From positions 186,001 to 250,000 of the forward strand of contig NZ_WIAO01000001.1 in the NCBI RefSeq assembly GCF_009451885.1: a stretch of DNA of 64,000 bases, written 5' to 3'. Below the pieces are notes generated by a model that had not been told where the DNA came from, searched no databases, and saw only the letters and a list, made by a program, of their open reading frames with translations. Position numbers and translations under genes: made by a program. Positions 40,777 to 52,044 of the stretch are shown in pieces (positions within the stretch are counted from its first letter, which is position 1; each line of letters opens with the position of its first letter). Source of the DNA: Glycomyces albidus (GTDB taxonomy: Bacteria; Actinomycetota; Actinomycetes; Mycobacteriales; Micromonosporaceae).

Positions 40777-41319
40777 TCAGTCGGCCCCGGGCGCGGTCGG
40801 CACCCAGAAGCGCAGCTTGTCGCCGCGGCGGTCCTCGAGTACCCCGCCGTTCGCCTCGATGACCTTGCGGGAGGCGGTGTTGTCGGCGTCGCAGGTGATG
40901 AGGGCCTTCTCGATGCCGTAGGACGCGGCGACGGGCAGGGCGGCGGCGAGCATGGCGGTGGCGTGGCCGCGTCGGCGCGCGGAGGGGCGCACGTCGTAGC
41001 CGATGTGGCCGCCGATGTCGCGCAGGTACTCGTTGAGGCGGTGCCGGATGTTGATGCGCCCCAGCCAGGTGTCGCCGTCCACCCACCAGTGGGTGGTGGA
41101 GGGCACGAAGGAGGCGGGCGGGTCCTCGGTGAGCATGCGCTCCATCTCCAGGACGCCGGTGATCCAGACCGAGGGGTCGTCGGGCGGGCCGAACCGCTGG
41201 ATGAGGTCGCCCAGGAGGCTCCCGTCGTCAGGTCCGCCGCGGCCTTCGGCGATGAACTCGCGGACCGCCTCCGCGAACGAGCGGGCCAGCCGGTCGGTGG
41301 GAAGGATCAGTTCTGGCAC
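40777..41319 (-). CDS. GNAT family N-acetyltransferase
   Basis: A 180-residue acetyltransferase. The acetyl-CoA pyrophosphate loop reads VRPSARRRGHATAMLAAALP (motif A, near residue 110-130), followed by ITCDADNTASRKVIEANGG, typical of RimJ-like or related GNATs. GTG start; no clear ribosome site, possibly leaderless. The first gene of an apparent two-gene unit with the methyltransferase; the acceptor is unknown. Confidence 0.85.
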   Translation of the reverse strand: MPELILPTDRLARSFAEAVREFIAEGRGGPDDGSLLGDLIQRFGPPDDPSVWITGVLEMERMLTEDPPASFVPSTTHWWVDGDTWLGRINIRHRLNEYLRDIGGHIGYDVRPSARRRGHATAMLAAALPVAASYGIEKALITCDADNTASRKVIEANGGVLEDRRGDKLRFWVPTAPGAD

Positions 41320-41461
41320 GGTTGCGACGGTAATGGACCCGTTCCGGGACTGCAACCGCAAACCGCACGCGCACCGCGAGTTCGCGGATCGGCGCGGGAA
41401 ATGTAGCGCGGCCGTCATCTTGCGTTGGTACCGTTGCGGGTCGGTTCAAGGGAGGTTCCGC

Positions 41462-42112
41462 ATGGGCGGTTCGGTGCTGGCGGCTTCGGTGCTGCTGTTC
41501 GACATGGACGGGACGCTGGTCGACTCGACGGCGTCGGTGGAGCGGGCGTGGGGGCGGTTCGCCGCCCGCCACGGCCTGGAGGCCGCGGCGATCCTGGCGG
41601 TGGCGCACGGGCGCCCGACGATCGAGGTGGTCGCCGAATTCGCGCCTCCGGGCGTGGACGTGGTCGGCGAGACCGACCGCATCGAAGCCGAGGAGATCGA
41701 CCGCACCGACGGCATCAGCGAGATCCCCGGCGCCGCCGCGCTGCTGGAGTCCCTCGACCCGTCCCGCTGGGCGGTCGTCACGTCGGCGACCCGCGCGCTC
41801 ACCCTCCGCCGCCTCGCCGCGGTCGGCATCCCGCTCCCGAAGGTCCTCGTCGCCGCCGACGACGTCACCAAGGGCAAGCCCCACCCGCAGCCCTACATGC
41901 TCGCCGCCCGCGCGCTCGGCTTCGACGCGAGCGCCGCGGTCGCCTTCGAGGACGCCCCGGCAGGGCTCATCTCGGCCACGGAGGCCGGCGCGGCCACGGT
42001 GGTCGTCGGCGGGTACGAGGGCGACGCCACCGCCGGCCTCCCCCGCGTTCCCGACCTGACCGGCGTCACCGTGACCCAGGACGGCCCGGCCCTGGCGGTG
42101 CACCTGCCCTGA
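41462..42112 (+). CDS. HAD-superfamily sugar-phosphatase-like hydrolase
   Basis: A 216-residue HAD phosphatase with all motifs: I FDMDGTLVDS (nucleophile Asp and acid Asp), II VVTSATR, III Lys in TKGKPHPQPY, IV AFEDAPAGL. Cap domain of type C1 (about residues 20-85). This resembles DOG1/YniC-like sugar-phosphate phosphatases, possibly glycerol- or 2-deoxyglucose-6-phosphate. GGGAGG precedes the ATG. Divergent from the GNAT gene. Confidence 0.9.
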   Translation: MGGSVLAASVLLFDMDGTLVDSTASVERAWGRFAARHGLEAAAILAVAHGRPTIEVVAEFAPPGVDVVGETDRIEAEEIDRTDGISEIPGAAALLESLDPSRWAVVTSATRALTLRRLAAVGIPLPKVLVAADDVTKGKPHPQPYMLAARALGFDASAAVAFEDAPAGLISATEAGAATVVVGGYEGDATAGLPRVPDLTGVTVTQDGPALAVHLP

Positions 42113-42298
42113 GCGGTCACCGCTGCCCGCATCCGCTGTCATGTTTCCGACAATGCAGTGCCGGGTCCGTGTGCGCCCGTTCGATGCGGCACGGGAACCC
42201 ACGTGCGGTTCCCGATCGGTTCCGCCTCGATTCCCGTGCCGCTTCAGGATCCGGCCCCCGCATGCGCCCTGGTCGACGAGGTGCTCCACGATGGGGGC

Positions 42299-42901
42299 AT
42301 GACCCCGACCGGCAGCAGGCGATGGAACCACAACATCCATTACTTCCCGCGCATACTGGGCGCGGTCCCGGCCACCGCTCGCCGCGCACTCGACGTCGGT
42401 TGCGGTGAAGGGATGCTCGCGCGCGAGCTGCGTCGGATCGTTCCGCAGGTGACCGGCATCGACCTCGACCGCCCCAGCGTCGACGAGGCGCGCCGGCACG
42501 GCGACGACATCGACTACGTCCTCGGTGATTTCCTCACGCATCCGTTCACGCCGGCCTCGTACGACTTCGTCTCCTCGGTCGCGACCCTGCACCACCTGGA
42601 CGCCGCAACCGGGTTGAACCGCATGCGCGAACTGCTGCGCCCCGGCGGTGTTCTGGCCGTCGTGGGGCTGGCCCGCAGCGAGATTCCAAGGGATCTGCCG
42701 TGGGACCTGGCCGGAGCCGCCGTCGGGACGGCCCACCGCGCCTTCAAAGGACACTGGGAGCATCCGTCCCCGACGGTGTGGCCGCCTCCGGCGACCTATT
42801 CGCAGATGCGAACGCTGGCGGCCGAGATCCTGCCGGGCGCCCGGTACCGGCGCCATCTGCTGCTGCGCTACAGCATCATCTGGCGCCGACCACCTGAGTG
42901 A
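42299..42901 (+). CDS. Class I SAM-dependent methyltransferase
   Basis: A 200-residue methyltransferase. Motif I ALDVGCGEGMLARELRR near residue 27, motif II ITGIDLDRPS equivalent (VTGIDLDRPSVDEAR), post-II DFVSSVATLHHLD and LLRPGGVLAVVGLARSE. The start is after GGGGG; the upstream frame is shadow. Stands alone between the HAD and hydrolase genes; substrate unknown. Confidence 0.88.
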   Translation: MTPTGSRRWNHNIHYFPRILGAVPATARRALDVGCGEGMLARELRRIVPQVTGIDLDRPSVDEARRHGDDIDYVLGDFLTHPFTPASYDFVSSVATLHHLDAATGLNRMRELLRPGGVLAVVGLARSEIPRDLPWDLAGAAVGTAHRAFKGHWEHPSPTVWPPPATYSQMRTLAAEILPGARYRRHLLLRYSIIWRRPPE

Positions 42902-43067
42902 GGCCTGTCGAGCGTGTGCGCCGGTGCCGCCCCGGTCCGGTCCGAGCGCGCGACCCGACCGGCGTGCGGCGTTCTCGGTGCAGGCGGCCGATTCCTGTAC
43001 GGTGGAGACCGGTGTGCCGGGAAGTCTGGTCGGCGATGAACATGTTCATCCGCTGATCGGAGCACCC

Positions 43068-43961
43068 TTGCGCGACCTCTACAAGTCCCGTGCCGACCGC
43101 GAGGTCATCGTGCGATGGTGCCGTGCACGGCTGGACGCCTGGGAGGTGCCGCACCGCCGCGAGACGATCGCGGTCGAGGGCACCCCGGTGCACCTGACCC
43201 ACATCGGTACCGGACCCGCCCGGGTCGTGTTCGTGCCGGGCACGAACTTCAACGCGGCCACGAGCTTGACGGTCGCGCGTTCCCTTGCTCGCCACTGGGA
43301 CACGACGCTCATCGACCTGCCTGGACAGCCGGGGCTCAGCAGCGGCGGGCGCCCGCATGCCGCCCACCGCGCCTGGTACGGGCGCATGCTCGCCGAGACC
43401 CTAGACGCGTTCGGCGCCGATCAGGTCGTGGCGGTCGGCCATTCGCTCGGCGGGTCGGTGCTCCTGTCGTGCGACTCGGACCGGATCGCCGGTCGCGTAC
43501 TGCTCGCACCCGCCGGTGTCATACCGCTGCATGTGGACATGCGGATGATGGTGCCTTCCCTCCGGTGGCTGCTCGCACCGAGCCAGGAGCGGTCCGAAGC
43601 GCTGCTCGCCGACTTCACCGCGCCCGGCCACGCGCCGCCCGAGGCGATCGTCCAATGGCTCCAGCTGGTGGCCGCCCACTGCCGCTCCACCCTCGCCCCG
43701 CCGCCACTGCCCGAGGCCGTCCTGCGGCGCCGCCTCGGGTCACCGCTGATCGTCGCGACCGGAGCCCATGACTGCTTCCTGCCTCCGGCGCGCCTCGGAC
43801 CGGCGGTCAGGGAGAGGCTCGGCGTCGACCTGCACGTCATCGACGACGCCGGCCACCTCGCCGCCGACGAGCAGCCCGAGGCGATCACCACGCTCGTCGC
43901 CCTCATGCTCGCCGACCCCGACGCCCCGCTGACCGCCTTCACCAGGAGGAACGACCGGTGA
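43068..43961 (+). CDS. Alpha/beta hydrolase
   Basis: A 297-residue alpha/beta-hydrolase. Nucleophile elbow GHSLGGSVLLS (Ser near residue 128), preceding strand FVPGTNFNAATSL (oxyanion region), Asp in VATGAHDCFLPP and catalytic His in IDDAGHLAADEQ. The TTG start is inferred from GATCGGAG seven bases upstream and from the conserved opening RDLYKSRADREVIVRWC typical of this subfamily; upstream frame is shadow. Esterase or similar; substrate unknown. Confidence 0.85.
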   Translation: MRDLYKSRADREVIVRWCRARLDAWEVPHRRETIAVEGTPVHLTHIGTGPARVVFVPGTNFNAATSLTVARSLARHWDTTLIDLPGQPGLSSGGRPHAAHRAWYGRMLAETLDAFGADQVVAVGHSLGGSVLLSCDSDRIAGRVLLAPAGVIPLHVDMRMMVPSLRWLLAPSQERSEALLADFTAPGHAPPEAIVQWLQLVAAHCRSTLAPPPLPEAVLRRRLGSPLIVATGAHDCFLPPARLGPAVRERLGVDLHVIDDAGHLAADEQPEAITTLVALMLADPDAPLTAFTRRNDR

Positions 43962-44268
43962 ATCGGCCCAGAACCGACTGGTGTCCCTTCGCGAGGCGGG
44001 GAACACCGGCGTCAGGGTGATGCAGTTCCGACGGACCGGAGCTGTCCGCCCTCATACCTTCGCCCAGGGGTCTGCGTTGAAACGGAAGGGCTCGGACGTT
44101 CGGTCAGTCGCATCCCCTGTCAGGTGAGCCGGTCCCGTGGCGTCGGGTCAGGACCGAATGCCGGCGGTCGCGGCCGGTGCGGTCCGGCCGCCTGACGCCG
44201 GATGTCACACCGTCGAGCGCCCGAACGTCATGGGAGGTGATCGAAGCCGAACCCATAGGAGATCGAAC
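43962..44268. other. Promoter gap before SDR gene
   Basis: 307 bases without a gene. I see no clear -35/-10 pair or palindrome; it presumably contains the promoter of the SDR gene at 44269. Confidence 0.3.
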
Positions 44269-45033
44269 ATGAACGCCGACAACGCATCAAGCCGGATCGC
44301 CCTGATCACCGGTGCGAACAGGGGCATCGGCCGCGCCACCGCCGAGCGGCTCGCCGCGCTCGGTGCCACCGTCGTCATCGGCGCCCGGCACCGCGAGCGC
44401 GGGGAGGCGGCCGCTGCGTCGATCCGGGAGTCCGGCGGCGACGCCCGCGCGGTCGCGCTCGACGTCACCGACCAGGCGACGGTCCAGCAGGCCGCCGAAG
44501 AGATCGAGGAGCGCTACGGCCGCCTCGACGTGCTGGTCAACAACGCCGGCATCTCCGGGTCGGGGAACGCCGCGCCGCAGGATGCGGTCGACCGCGTACC
44601 GAGCGCGGTCGACCTCGCCGTCGTGCGGGAGGTGTTCGAGGTCAACGTCTTCGGTGTCATCGCCGTCACGAACGCGATGCTCCCGCTGCTGCGGGCCTCC
44701 GACGCCGGCCGCATCGTCAATCTCACCAGCCACGCCGCCTCGCTCACGCTCTACGCCGACCCTCAAGGGCCCCTTGCGGGCCTGCCCTCGGTCGCGTACT
44801 CGCCTTCGAAGACCGCACTGAACGCGGTCACGGTGCAGTACGCCAACGAACTGCGCGGTGAGGGCATCCTCGTCAACGCGGTCGCCCCCGGCTACGTCGA
44901 CACCGAGATCAACGGGAACACCGGGATCCTCACTCCGGAGCAGGCCGCCGAGCACGTCGTGGACCTGGCGCTGCTCGGCGGGGACGGTCCGACCGGCGGA
45001 TTCCACAGCGCCGATGGGCCGCTCCCCTGGTAG
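44269..45033 (+). CDS. Short-chain dehydrogenase/reductase
   Basis: A 254-residue NAD(P)-dependent oxidoreductase with a Rossmann fold. TGANRGIG cofactor loop near residue 13, NNAG near 87, catalytic Ser/Tyr/Lys in NLTSHAASL and YSPSKTAL near 176-180, then PGYVDTEI. ARHRER after the second strand (with Arg) suggests NADPH. AGGAGATCGAAC gives a clear start. Similar to the SDR at 48732, with which it shares the TGAN-GxG and GGDGPTGGF-type ending, so they may be paralogues. Substrate unknown. Confidence 0.92.
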   Translation: MNADNASSRIALITGANRGIGRATAERLAALGATVVIGARHRERGEAAAASIRESGGDARAVALDVTDQATVQQAAEEIEERYGRLDVLVNNAGISGSGNAAPQDAVDRVPSAVDLAVVREVFEVNVFGVIAVTNAMLPLLRASDAGRIVNLTSHAASLTLYADPQGPLAGLPSVAYSPSKTALNAVTVQYANELRGEGILVNAVAPGYVDTEINGNTGILTPEQAAEHVVDLALLGGDGPTGGFHSADGPLPW

Positions 45034-45053
45034 ACCTCGCGCAGCGGGCCGAC

Positions 45054-45084
45054 CGGGCCCGCGGCCGACCTGCCGCGGGTCCCG
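45054..45084. terminator. Terminator between SDR and channel gene
   Basis: Arms 45054-45065 and 45072-45084 (CGGGCCCGCGGC with GCCGCGGGTCCCG, one bulge), loop of six. Confidence 0.55.
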
Positions 45085-45220
45085 ATCGGCGCGGGTTCAG
45101 TTGGGAGAGTGAACGGTGCCGTCGTCCCAGTCGCGGGTGGCGCCGCGATGTTTCCAGAAACGTTCCAGGACTTCCGTCGACGTCGGGCCGGGCGCGGCGT
45201 CCGCGGCTCGCGGTGCGGGC

Positions 45221-46270
45221 TCACGGGCTCCACTCGTGCTGCGGCGGGTCGGAGCGCGACCATCGATGCAGCCCTTCGAGAAAGATCCGAGTGCGGCACG
45301 CCGTGTCCACCGCCCGCCGGTGCTCGGCCTGCGACACGGGCACGCCGAGCGCCGCCGCCAGGGAGTCATCCACAAGGGACACCGCGGCGCGGTCGCGTTC
45401 GCTCGGGACGGGATCGGCGAGTCGCCGCGTGACGGCGTCGCCGAGGTAGATCTCGGCGACCGTGCACTGCATCCGGGCCTGCGCCGAACACAACGCCTCG
45501 GCGGCCGTCCGCAGGCCCGGCGCGTACTCGGCGGCGACGAGGGCGGTCACCGTCGCCTCCGCGACATGCCGCAGCGCGCGCTCGGGGTCGTACTCCGGAC
45601 GCCGCGAGCGGTAGGTGAACGCGACCAGCGGATAGCGGTGCGCCATCTCGTCGACGGCGCGCAGGTGCTCCGCCCAGCTCCGACAGCGCTCGCGGGTCTC
45701 GTCGACGCCCGCCTCGGCGAGGCAGTCGGTGAGCATCGTGACGCCGCCCTGGCCTCGGGCGTCGTCGTGGAGGGCGAGGGTGAACCGGTTGCGCGTCGCC
45801 ACACCGCCGACGACCTCGATCACATAGGTCGCCATCCCGGTGAACATGGTGAATCCGACCCCGGCGCCGAACACGGATATCAGCTGCGCCTGTGTGGACA
45901 GCGGAGTGAGGTCGCCGTAGCCCAGCACCGTGATCGTGCCTGCGGCGTAGTACAGCGCATCGGCGAAGTCGGGGGTGCCGAGCGGGGTCTGGACCGCGAA
46001 GTCGGTGTCCAGCAGGCGCCACACCGCGAGCGCCAGTCCGACGATCGCCAGCAGGATCCAGCCGAGGAACGTGCAGGCCAGCATCGCCGGCCCCGCCAGC
46101 GCGAACACGAAGGTGCCGAGCCGGGTGCTCAACCGGGTCGTCGCGCTCCACACGACGCGCCTGACCGCCGTGGCGAGCAGTCCCTCGCGGTCCGGGTGGA
46201 GCACGGTGACGGCCGCGTCCCAGGCCACCGCCACGATGAGGGCCAAACCGAGTATCTGTACGGCGATCAC
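45221..46270 (-). CDS. Potassium channel-like membrane protein
   Basis: A 349-residue membrane protein. About three or four helices (ILGLALIVAVAWDAAVTVL, FALAGPAMLACTFLGWILLAIV) are followed by a pore region with filter TITVLGYGDLTPLS near residue 113 and a further helix (VGFTMFTGMATYVIEVVGG). After residue 165 comes a helical cytoplasmic part of about 180 residues, without an RCK nucleotide fold. The filter TVLGYGD is a variant of TVGYGD. GTG start. Likely a K+ or small cation channel of the two-helix type; conductance is not proven. Confidence 0.75.
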   Translation of the reverse strand: MIAVQILGLALIVAVAWDAAVTVLHPDREGLLATAVRRVVWSATTRLSTRLGTFVFALAGPAMLACTFLGWILLAIVGLALAVWRLLDTDFAVQTPLGTPDFADALYYAAGTITVLGYGDLTPLSTQAQLISVFGAGVGFTMFTGMATYVIEVVGGVATRNRFTLALHDDARGQGGVTMLTDCLAEAGVDETRERCRSWAEHLRAVDEMAHRYPLVAFTYRSRRPEYDPERALRHVAEATVTALVAAEYAPGLRTAAEALCSAQARMQCTVAEIYLGDAVTRRLADPVPSERDRAAVSLVDDSLAAALGVPVSQAEHRRAVDTACRTRIFLEGLHRWSRSDPPQHEWSP

Positions 46271-46476
46271 GCGGGAGCAGTACCCACTTCGACCGATGCT
46301 GACGCGCGGCGGGCCTTCGCCGCAAGGCACCGGCGGATGGGCCGGAATCGGTCCCGAAGCGGACCGGTTTCGCCGCGAGGGGACGTCCGGCATCGGCCGG
46401 ATGCCGGACGTCTGGGGCACGCCGGGATCGAGCTCAGGTGGTCGCTTCCGGGGCTCGCGGTTCTCGGGACGGCATC

Positions 46477-47424
46477 TCAGGCGGTCGGAAACGCGGTCGT
46501 CGTCAGCGCTTCCGAGACCTCCCAGACGCGCCGCGCCTCGTCCTCGCGGCCGCGCAGCGGCCGGTACATCCGGTGCTCGACGGGAGGGCCTCCGAGATTT
46601 CCCGGGCCGCCGGGGCCGTACAGCGCGCCGGCCTTCGCCTCGGGGCCGGTCGCGGCCATGAGCGCGGGCAGCTTCGCCGTCTCGACGGTGCCGAGGAGGA
46701 TGCCGCGGGCCGAGAGCGCCCGGATCAGGCGGATGTTCGGCGTGTCCTCGTCGCGTCCGAGTTCGGGGCGGGCGGCCAGCAGGCTGGTGGGCGCCACGCC
46801 CGGGTGGGAGAGGTTGCTGGTGATCCCCCACGCGAGGGCCCTGCTGCGGCGTTCCAGCTCGAGCCCGAACAGCCCGAGCGCGATCTTGGACTGGCTGTAT
46901 GCGCGCATGACGTGGTACGAGCGCTCCCAGTTCAGGTCGGCCCAGTTGACCCGGCCCCGCCGGGCGGCGACGCTGATCTGCGAGGTGACCCGGGCCCGGC
47001 CTTCGCGAAGCAGCGGGAGCAGCGAGCCGACCAGTGCGAAATGGCCCAAGTGGTTGGTGCCGAACTGGAGCTCGAAGCCGTCTGCTGTGGTGAGCCGGTT
47101 CGGCGGCTGCATCACGCCCGCATTGTTGATCAGGAGGTGGACGGGCCGCCCGTCCGCCCGCATGGCCTCGCCGAACGCCGCGACCGACTCCAGCGACGAC
47201 AGGTCCAGGCTGCGGAGCGAGACCTGGGCGTTCGGTGCGCTGCGCCGGATGGTCTCGATTGCGCGCTCGCCTTTGCCGAGGTTGCGGACGGGCATGATGA
47301 CCTCCGCGCCGGCCGAGGCGAGACGGGCGGCGATGCCGAGGCCCATCCCGTCGCTGGCGCCGGTGACGACGGCGCGCTTGCCGGTCAGGTCCGGAACGGC
47401 GATGTCGAATTCGGTGCGTGTCAT
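46477..47424 (-). CDS. Short-chain dehydrogenase (retinol dehydrogenase/WW-oxidoreductase type)
   Basis: A 315-residue [15 protein letters not shown] near residue 22, INNAGVM near 99, a catalytic Tyr/Lys in [15 protein letters not shown] near 175-180 and a long NADP-dependent segment [16 protein letters not shown] typical of the RDH/FabG-like family with C-terminal extension. GAGGAGCATCCACC precedes the ATG. It diverges from the XRE regulator gene, with 187 bases between, and is a likely target of it. Substrate unknown. Confidence 0.9.
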   Translation of the reverse strand: MTRTEFDIAVPDLTGKRAVVTGASDGMGLGIAARLASAGAEVIMPVRNLGKGERAIETIRRSAPNAQVSLRSLDLSSLESVAAFGEAMRADGRPVHLLINNAGVMQPPNRLTTADGFELQFGTNHLGHFALVGSLLPLLREGRARVTSQISVAARRGRVNWADLNWERSYHVMRAYSQSKIALGLFGLELERRSRALAWGITSNLSHPGVAPTSLLAARPELGRDEDTPNIRLIRALSARGILLGTVETAKLPALMAATGPEAKAGALYGPGGPGNLGGPPVEHRMYRPLRGREDEARRVWEVSEALTTTAFPTA

Positions 47425-47611
47425 GGTGGATGCTCCTCGCGGTGGTGGTGTCGCAACCACCGTGCTCGATGCGGCGGCCGCTATCCAGGGCCTCCCGGTC
47501 CGAGGCTGAGCGGGCCGCCCTCGGGTTCGGGCCGGCAAGGGGGGATCGGCGAGTCCTGGCTGAGCGCGCTCGCGGGACGCTATACATGAGCCAGCTCGCG
47601 AGAGGGAGGGC

Positions 47612-48454
47612 ATGGTGATCGATCGCTCCGGACTGGCCGAGTTCCTTCGGGCGCGGCGCGAGGCGCTGCAGCCCGAGGACGTCGGCCTGCCTCGCGGGTT
47701 CCGCCGCAGGACCGCCGGCCTCCGGCGCGAGGAGGTCGCGCTGCTGTGCCACATGTCGACCGACTACTACGCCCGGCTGGAGCGGCGGCGCGGGCCGCAG
47801 CCGTCCGAGCAGATGCTCGCCTCGATCGCGCAGGGCCTGCACCTGTCGCACATCGAGCGCGACCACCTGTTCCGCCTCGCCGGCCACAATCCGCCGGTGC
47901 AGGGGGCGGTGAGCGAGCACATCAGCCCGGGGCTGCTGCGGGTGCTCGACCGCATCGACGACACGCCGGCCGAGATCGTCACCGAACTCGGGGAGACGCT
48001 GAGGCAGACGACGCTCGGCGTCGCTCTCACCGGCGACACGACCCGCTTCAAGGGTCCCGAGCGCAGTCTCGGCTACCGGTGGTTCACCGATCGCGCCGCT
48101 CGCGCACGCTACGATCCGGCGGAGCACGACTTCCTGAGCCGCATGTACGCCTCGGGCCTGCGGGAGGTCCTGGCGCTGCGCGGCCCGGGTTCCCGGGCCG
48201 CTCGGCTCGCCGACCTGCTGCTCGAACGCAGCGAGGAGTTCCGGCGGCTGTGGGCCGACCACGAGGTGGGCGTACGCCCGAACGAGGTCAAGCACTTCAT
48301 CCATCCCGAGGTCGGGGCCCTCGAACTGCACTGCCAGCGGCTCGTCGATCCGGGACACGCGCACTCGCTGCTGGTCTACACCGCCGTTCCCGGCTCCGAG
48401 AGCCACGAGAAGCTGCGGCTGCTCTCCGCCATCGGGACCCAGTCGATCCATTAG
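47612..48454 (+). CDS. XRE regulator with MmyB-like ligand domain
   Basis: A 280-residue regulator. N-terminal helix-turn-helix about 6-80 ([65 protein letters not shown]). The C-terminal domain is MmyB-like PAS (about 100-280; [33 protein letters not shown]). These regulators of actinobacteria are often divergent to SDR or oxidoreductase genes, exactly as here. ATG after GGGAGGG. Confidence 0.9.
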   Translation: MVIDRSGLAEFLRARREALQPEDVGLPRGFRRRTAGLRREEVALLCHMSTDYYARLERRRGPQPSEQMLASIAQGLHLSHIERDHLFRLAGHNPPVQGAVSEHISPGLLRVLDRIDDTPAEIVTELGETLRQTTLGVALTGDTTRFKGPERSLGYRWFTDRAARARYDPAEHDFLSRMYASGLREVLALRGPGSRAARLADLLLERSEEFRRLWADHEVGVRPNEVKHFIHPEVGALELHCQRLVDPGHAHSLLVYTAVPGSESHEKLRLLSAIGTQSIH

Positions 48455-48731
48455 GGACAGGCTGGCGTCCGTCCCGGCCGGTCGTCGACGTGGAGACCCG
48501 CCGTGCCCGCAGTGGCCGTGAAGCCATACCGCCGGCGATCAGGTCCGGTTCCTTCGCCAGTACGGCCCGCGCCTGTGCGCCCGCCCGCCCGCGGACGAGC
48601 GCTGACCGCTGTACGTGCCCGAAAGCACAGGCACCGTCAAGACATTCGTCTCGCGCACCCGTCTGGTTTCCTCGCCGCCGTCCGTCAGTGGGGTAGGGAG
48701 CAGATCCCGCACGGAACGAAGGAGAACAACC

Positions 48732-49490
48732 ATGAACACCGATCTGACGCAGCCGACGCAGCAGGCCGGCCACGCCCTCGTCACCGGGGCCAACAAGGGC
48801 CTCGGCTTCGAGACCGCCCGCCGCCTCGGCGAACTCGGCTACACCGTGTTCCTCGGATCGCGCGACGAGCAGCGCGGCAAGGAGGCCGCAGCGGCGCTCG
48901 CCGACAGCGGTTCGGACATCGTCGTGGTCCCGCTCGACGTCGCCTCGGACGAGTCGGTCGCCGAGGCCCTGCGGATCGTCGGCGAGCGCACCGACCGCCT
49001 CGACGTGCTCGTCAACAACGCCGGCGCACCGGGGCACATGGTCCACCCCGGCCAGGCCACTCCCGAAGAGCTGCACGGCGTCTACGACGTGAACGTGTAC
49101 GGGCCCGTGCGGGTCACCAACGCGTTCCTGCCGCTCCTCGAAGCCGCCGACAATCCCCGAGTCGTCATGGTGTCGAGCGGGATCGGGTCGTTCACGGTGA
49201 CCGCGGGCGACGAGTACAGGCTCCCGCTGCACGAGTTCGCGTATTCCTCGTCGAAGGCCGCGCTCAACATGATCACCGTCCGGTACGCGCAGGCCTACCC
49301 GGGGATCAAGTTCAACGCGATCACGCCCGGCGAGGTCGCCAACGGCAAGTTCGCGGCCACCGACATGAACCAGCACCGCGGCCAGCTCACCGCCGCCGAA
49401 GGCAGCGACCCGATCGTCGAGCGCGCCACCCTCGGCGCCGACGGCCCGACCGGGACGTTCATCGACCGCCTCGGCCCGGTCGGCTGGTAG
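48732..49490 (+). CDS. Short-chain dehydrogenase/reductase
   Basis: A 252-residue SDR. TGANKGLGFETAR near residue 18, VNNAG near 95, catalytic Ser and Tyr-Lys in SSGIGSF and YSSSKAALNM, GEVANGKFA in place of the usual PG-x-T segment. Start set by AAGGAGAACAACC. 277 bases separate it from the XRE gene, enough for its own promoter; the XRE protein could also control it. Substrate unknown. Confidence 0.92.
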   Translation: MNTDLTQPTQQAGHALVTGANKGLGFETARRLGELGYTVFLGSRDEQRGKEAAAALADSGSDIVVVPLDVASDESVAEALRIVGERTDRLDVLVNNAGAPGHMVHPGQATPEELHGVYDVNVYGPVRVTNAFLPLLEAADNPRVVMVSSGIGSFTVTAGDEYRLPLHEFAYSSSKAALNMITVRYAQAYPGIKFNAITPGEVANGKFAATDMNQHRGQLTAAEGSDPIVERATLGADGPTGTFIDRLGPVGW

Positions 49491-49518
49491 CCCGAGAGCG
49501 GCGGACGGAAGCGGGCCG

Positions 49519-49550
49519 GAGCGGGCCGGCTCGCAGACGCCGGCCCGCTC
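49519..49550. terminator. Terminator between SDR and P-type ATPase
   Basis: 12-bp perfect arms, GAGCGGGCCGGC and GCCGGCCCGCTC, loop of eight. Confidence 0.65.
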
Positions 49551-49605
49551 GATGCACGCCGCACGAGGTTCACCTTCAGTCCGGACGCCGGTGGGGAGGA
49601 CGCGA

Positions 49606-51510
<1,905 letters not shown>

Positions 51511-51515
51511 GATCG

Positions 51516-51537
51516 TATCTTCGCAATCACGAAGATA
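51516..51537. promoter_or_regulatory. ArsR-type operator
   Basis: TATCTTCG-CAATCA-CGAAGATA, a perfect 8-bp-arm palindrome in the 51-base gap between the divergent ATPase and ArsR genes. Confidence 0.85.
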
Positions 51538-51561
51538 GCAAGGCACGGTACGCTCAGTTCC

Positions 51562-51927
51562 ATGCACGAGAGCATCCCGGACTTCACGATGCCCGACGAC
51601 GACCAGGTCCAGACCGCCGCCGACGCGCTCCGCATGCTCGCCGACCCCACCCGCCTCAAGCTCATGTGGGCGCTGCTCCAGGGCGAGGAGAACGTCGCCT
51701 GCCTCGCCGAGCTCACCGGCGCACGCCCCACCGCGGTCAGCCAGCACCTTGCGAAGCTCCGCCTCGCCGGCCTCGTCCACGCCCGGCGCGAGGGCACGTT
51801 CGTCTACTACTCCGTCGCCGACGACCACCTGAAACCGCTCATCGAGCAGGCCCTCGGCCACGCCGCGGCGAGCCGCACCGCCGGCGCCCGCCCCCCACGC
51901 GAGCGCGCCGCACACGGACCCGCTTGA
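51562..51927 (+). CDS. ArsR-type metal-responsive repressor
   Basis: A 121-residue winged-helix regulator of the SmtB/ArsR family. LADPTRLKLMWALLQGEENV is the alpha 1-2 region; recognition helix TAVSQHLAKLRLAGLVHARR; wing GTFVYYSV; final helices HLKPLIEQALGHAAAS with His residues that could be a zinc or cobalt site of the alpha5 class. Only one Cys (near residue 51) in the N-terminal half, so not the CadC site. It probably represses itself and the pump through the palindrome at 51516. Confidence 0.92.
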   Translation: MHESIPDFTMPDDDQVQTAADALRMLADPTRLKLMWALLQGEENVACLAELTGARPTAVSQHLAKLRLAGLVHARREGTFVYYSVADDHLKPLIEQALGHAAASRTAGARPPRERAAHGPA

Positions 51928-52044
51928 GGAGCACCGGCTTTCGATCGTCCTCAATCGCCGGACAGAGGCGACCGGAAGCAGCGCCGGGCCGGCGATGAGT
52001 GGCACGCACCCGGACGAGCGAGACGCGCGTCAGGACACGGCCTC

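Noticed and set aside
47745-47762. GTGCCACATGTCGACC resembles the dispersed motif
   Set aside because: The TCACATG core is shortened; it falls at a conserved His-Met-Ser coding stretch of the XRE gene and can be explained by coding.
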